This document shows positions 61,627 to 64,000 of a DNA stretch of 64,000 bases, piece after piece (positions within the stretch are counted from its first letter, which is position 1; every line of letters starts with the position of its first letter). This DNA is from WHSV01 sp050693935 (lineage in GTDB: Bacteria > Actinomycetota > CADDZG01 > WHSQ01), in assembly GCA_050693935.1 (NCBI GenBank), contig JBOGWU010000277.1, positions 5,997 to 69,996 on the forward strand, in the 5' to 3' direction. Made by a program: the position numbers and the translations under genes. The notes under the pieces were generated by a model. That model ran no database searches, had not been told where the DNA came from, and was given only the letters and a program-made list of their open reading frames with translations.

Positions 61627-63297
61627 CTAGAAGCGCGGGGGCTCGGTGTATACGCCCCATTCCTCCTTGAGCGCCTGGACCATCTCTCCCAGGGTCACGT
61701 ATGCCTTGGCGGCCTCGACCAGCACCGGCACCGAGTTCTGCGAGTCGTCGTGGGCCATTTCGCGCAGCGCCTGGATGGCGTCGGTGGCCCGCTTGTCGTC
61801 GCGGTTGGCGCGCACCTCGGCCACGGCCTTCTTCTGTCGCTCCTCCATCTCGGCGGTGATCATCAACACCTCGGGCAGCACCTGACGGGTGCGCGTGAAG
61901 CGATTGACGCCGACGATGACCTTGCGGCCCTTCTCGAGCAGCTTCTGGTAATGGAAGGCCGCGTCGGCGATCTCCTGCTGGAAGTAGCCCTCCTCGATCC
62001 CGGCGAGCATGCCATCGAGGATCGAGCCGCCACCCATCTCGTCGATCTTGGTGAAGTACTCCTCGGCCGCGTCTTCGGTCTTGGCGGTGAGTTCCTCGAC
62101 GAACCACGAGCCGCCGAGCGGGTCGATGACGTTGGCCGCGCCGGTCTCGTAGGCGAGGACCTGCTGCGTGCGCAGGGCAATCTCGACGGCCTCCTCGCTG
62201 GGCAGCGCGAGCACCTCGTCCAGTGAGTTCGTATGCAGGCTCTGCGTCCCACCCAACACCGCCGCGAGCGCCTCGGTGGCGGTGCGAACCACGTTGTTGT
62301 AGGGCTGCTGCGCGGTGAGCGACACGCCGGCCGTCTGCGTGTGGAACTTCAGCATCAGCGAGCGGTCCTTCTTCGCGCCGTAGCGCTCCCGTAGCCAGCG
62401 CGCCCAGATCTTGCGCGCAGCTCGGAACTTGGCGATCTCCTCGAAGAAGTCCACGTGGCTGTTGAAGAAGAAGCTGAGCCCGGGAGCGAAGGTGTCGATG
62501 TCCAGCCCGCGGCGCAGCCCGAGCTCGATGTGGGCGAAGCCCGAGGCGATCGTGAAGGCAAGCTCCTGGACCGCGGTGGAGCCGGCCTCGCGTATGTGGT
62601 AGCCGGAGATCGACAACGGGTAGTACTTGGGCGCGTCGGTGGTGCAGTACTCCATCATGTCCGCGGTGAGTCTGAGGTGCGGCTCGGGAGGAAACAGCCA
62701 CTCCTTCTGCGCGATGTACTCCTTGAGGATGTCGGTCTGGCACGTTCCCCCGAGCTTGGCGATGTCCGCGCCCTGCTTTTCGGCCGCGGCGAGGTACATC
62801 GCGAACAACATGGGGGCCGGGCCGGAGATGGTCATCGAGGTGCTGATGCCCTCGAGGTCGATGTCCGAGAACAGTGCCTCCATGTCGGCGAGGCTGTCGA
62901 CCGCAACGCCACAGCGCCCGACCTCGCCCTCGGAGTGGGGCTCGTCGGAGTCTCGCCCCATCAGCGTCGGCATGTCGAAGGCGACCGAGAGCCCGGTCTG
63001 GCCCTGGTCGATCAGGAACTTGTAGCGCTCGTTGGTGTCGGCGGGGCCGCCGAAGCCCGCGAACTGGCGCTTGGTCCAGAGCCGGCCGCGGTAGCCGGTG
63101 GGGTAGATCCCGCGCGTGAACGGATACTCTCCGGGGACCCCGATCTCGGGTTCGGTGTCGATCGCTTCCCCGTCTGGGCCCTTAGGCCCGTACAACGGCT
63201 CGAGCGGCACGCTCGACAACGTGTCGAAGTCAACGTCGTCGCGTAGCTTGGCGCGCGCGTAGCTATCTTTCCAGCGTCTTTGCAGGTCGTCGGCCAT
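61627..63297 (-). CDS. methylmalonyl-CoA mutase-type acyl-CoA mutase, catalytic subunit
   Basis: This 556-residue TIM-barrel subunit belongs to the adenosylcobalamin-dependent acyl-CoA mutases. YPFTRGIYPTGYRGRLW, GQTGLSVAFDMPTLMG, ISGYHIREAGS and FFNSHVDFFEE are its motifs. The cobalamin-binding domain (DxHxxG) is absent, so it must be supplied by a separate small subunit outside the window, as in archaeal or isobutyryl-CoA mutases. The common PTMY is PTGY here. ATG 63297 is taken as the start because MADDLQRRWKD begins the family similarity. Methylmalonyl-CoA, isobutyryl-CoA or another acyl-CoA may be the substrate. Confidence 0.92.
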   Translation of the reverse strand: MADDLQRRWKDSYARAKLRDDVDFDTLSSVPLEPLYGPKGPDGEAIDTEPEIGVPGEYPFTRGIYPTGYRGRLWTKRQFAGFGGPADTNERYKFLIDQGQTGLSVAFDMPTLMGRDSDEPHSEGEVGRCGVAVDSLADMEALFSDIDLEGISTSMTISGPAPMLFAMYLAAAEKQGADIAKLGGTCQTDILKEYIAQKEWLFPPEPHLRLTADMMEYCTTDAPKYYPLSISGYHIREAGSTAVQELAFTIASGFAHIELGLRRGLDIDTFAPGLSFFFNSHVDFFEEIAKFRAARKIWARWLRERYGAKKDRSLMLKFHTQTAGVSLTAQQPYNNVVRTATEALAAVLGGTQSLHTNSLDEVLALPSEEAVEIALRTQQVLAYETGAANVIDPLGGSWFVEELTAKTEDAAEEYFTKIDEMGGGSILDGMLAGIEEGYFQQEIADAAFHYQKLLEKGRKVIVGVNRFTRTRQVLPEVLMITAEMEERQKKAVAEVRANRDDKRATDAIQALREMAHDDSQNSVPVLVEAAKAYVTLGEMVQALKEEWGVYTEPPRF

Positions 63298-63338
63298 GGC
63301 GGAGAGTCTACCCGGGCGCGTTTGCAACCCGGCGGGTG

Positions 63339-64000
63339 TTAGGAAGAGTCCTCCGGGCTCTCCGACGTAGCCACCGGCTCCGGGGCGGCCGGCGGTCGTG
63401 ATCCGAGCATGCGATCCAGTATCAAGAACGCGAGGTTCAGGACGATGCCCGCGATGGCCGCCGATGCGATCGCCGGCACCTCCCAGTTGAAGAACGGAAG
63501 GTTGCCGCCTTCGAACGCGTCTCCTCCGATCCCGACCACCAGGACGACCGAGGTGATGGCCAGCTGCCGCGGATCGAACAGGTTTACCCTCTCCGACATC
63601 ATGAGCGCGATCCCCTGCACGCCGATGACCCCGAACAGGTAGATGGCCAGCCCGCCGGTCACTGCAACCGGGATCGTAGAGACGAGCGCAGCAAGCTTCG
63701 AAACGAACGCGAGCAGCATCGCAATGAGTCCGGCCGACACCAGAACCGGTACCGAGAAGTTCCTGGTGATCGCCATGAGGCTGTTGTTCTCTCCGTAATT
63801 GGTGCCCGATGAGGCACCGAGCATCCCGTTGATCATGTCGGAGAAACCGTCCAGAACCAGGTTGAGGCCGATGAGCCGCTTGATGTTGAACGGCGGTCGC
63901 CTCATCTCGCCCGCCAGCTCGTCGACGTAGAGACTGACCTGGTAGAGGTGGGCGGTGCTCTCGGGAATCGTGGCTATGGCGATCGGGGCAATCGCCACGA
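63339..64000 (-). CDS. uracil/xanthine permease (partial, 5' end off window)
   Basis: The C-terminal half (220 residues) of a nucleobase-cation symporter-2 (UraA/UapA) type permease. IATIPESTAHLYQVS is the middle helix that contains the conserved acidic residue, GMLGASSGTNYGENNSLMAIT is the NxG/NS motif region, and VTGGLAIYLFGVIGVQGI follows. A further 4-5 helices precede a short Pro/Ser-rich tail. The reading frame is open to the right edge. It would import uracil or xanthine with protons; a guanine deaminase at 20037 fits purine salvage. Confidence 0.9.
   Translation of the reverse strand, partial: VAIAPIAIATIPESTAHLYQVSLYVDELAGEMRRPPFNIKRLIGLNLVLDGFSDMINGMLGASSGTNYGENNSLMAITRNFSVPVLVSAGLIAMLLAFVSKLAALVSTIPVAVTGGLAIYLFGVIGVQGIALMMSERVNLFDPRQLAITSVVLVVGIGGDAFEGGNLPFFNWEVPAIASAAIAGIVLNLAFLILDRMLGSRPPAAPEPVATSESPEDSS

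Noticed and set aside
1..64000. tRNA, rRNA, CRISPR arrays and insertion sequences
   Set aside because: No cloverleaf-like T-loop sequences, regularly spaced repeats or transposase motifs were found by eye; very diverged elements could be missed.

Overview
The window is GC-rich, tightly packed bacterial DNA with many GTG/TTG starts and many 4-bp stop/start overlaps. A mycothiol-dependent formaldehyde dehydrogenase next to its metallo-beta-lactamase partner, an iscS-mnmA pair ordered as in mycobacteria, a BTAD-type regulator and a SpoIIE phosphatase/anti-sigma kinase fusion all point to an uncultured member of the Actinomycetota. I see no tRNA, rRNA, CRISPR array or insertion sequence. Several genes carry single-base frame breaks, some at homopolymers, so part of the damage may be assembly error.

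1-13,672: signalling block. A SpoIIE-type phosphatase fused to an HATPase domain (its 3' end lies off the left edge) and a small coiled-coil membrane protein precede a row of seven paralogous multi-pass membrane proteins (10,622 down to 2,192). Each is about 400 residues, and nearly all are translationally coupled. They look like the sensor half of actinobacterial sensor kinases with no kinase domain. A 957-residue BTAD/AAA/TPR regulator is divergent from the array. A 15-bp element with a TCGTTACGA core occurs in front of the phosphatase and again in the array/regulator intergenic region.

13,666-21,683: housekeeping genes and debris. A YdeI-like protein, a decayed HNH endonuclease gene, an operon iscS-mnmA-methyltransferase-SseB-like, a DUF6929-like protein, guanine deaminase and a PilT-type ATPase.

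21,696-40,625: surface-glycan locus. Two flippases, a UDP-sulfoquinovose synthase homologue, RmlA/RmlB plus a WecE-type aminotransferase (predicted route to dTDP-4-amino-4,6-dideoxygalactose), GT2 transferases, three GT-C-like membrane proteins, a sulfotransferase, two methyltransferases and a GalE-like epimerase. Together they suggest an exported glycan carrying an amino-deoxyhexose and sulfur groups.

40,653-49,615: electron-transfer flavoprotein etfBA, two metallo-beta-lactamase proteins (one frameshifted), a VOC protein, an enoyl-CoA hydratase, mscR, an M20 peptidase, a TetR regulator with a doubled operator, and a methyltransferase.

49,625-60,730: carboxylate catabolism under an IclR regulator. 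Two beta-decarboxylating dehydrogenases, an unusual SDR, two MmgE/PrpD proteins, a tripartite tricarboxylate transporter (TctB-TctA-TctC), a methyltransferase and a half-size AbrB-like membrane protein. The end of the window holds a NUDIX hydrolase, a small membrane protein, the catalytic subunit of an acyl-CoA mutase and part of a uracil/xanthine permease.

The most unexpected signals are: (i) three genes whose family-conserved N-terminus begins, behind a Shine-Dalgarno sequence, at an ATC codon with no usable ATG/GTG/TTG; (ii) the seven-gene kinase-less sensor array with mosaic N- and C-halves; (iii) the shared TCGTTACGA element; and (iv) a carboxylate operon with paired MmgE/PrpD and paired dehydrogenases.
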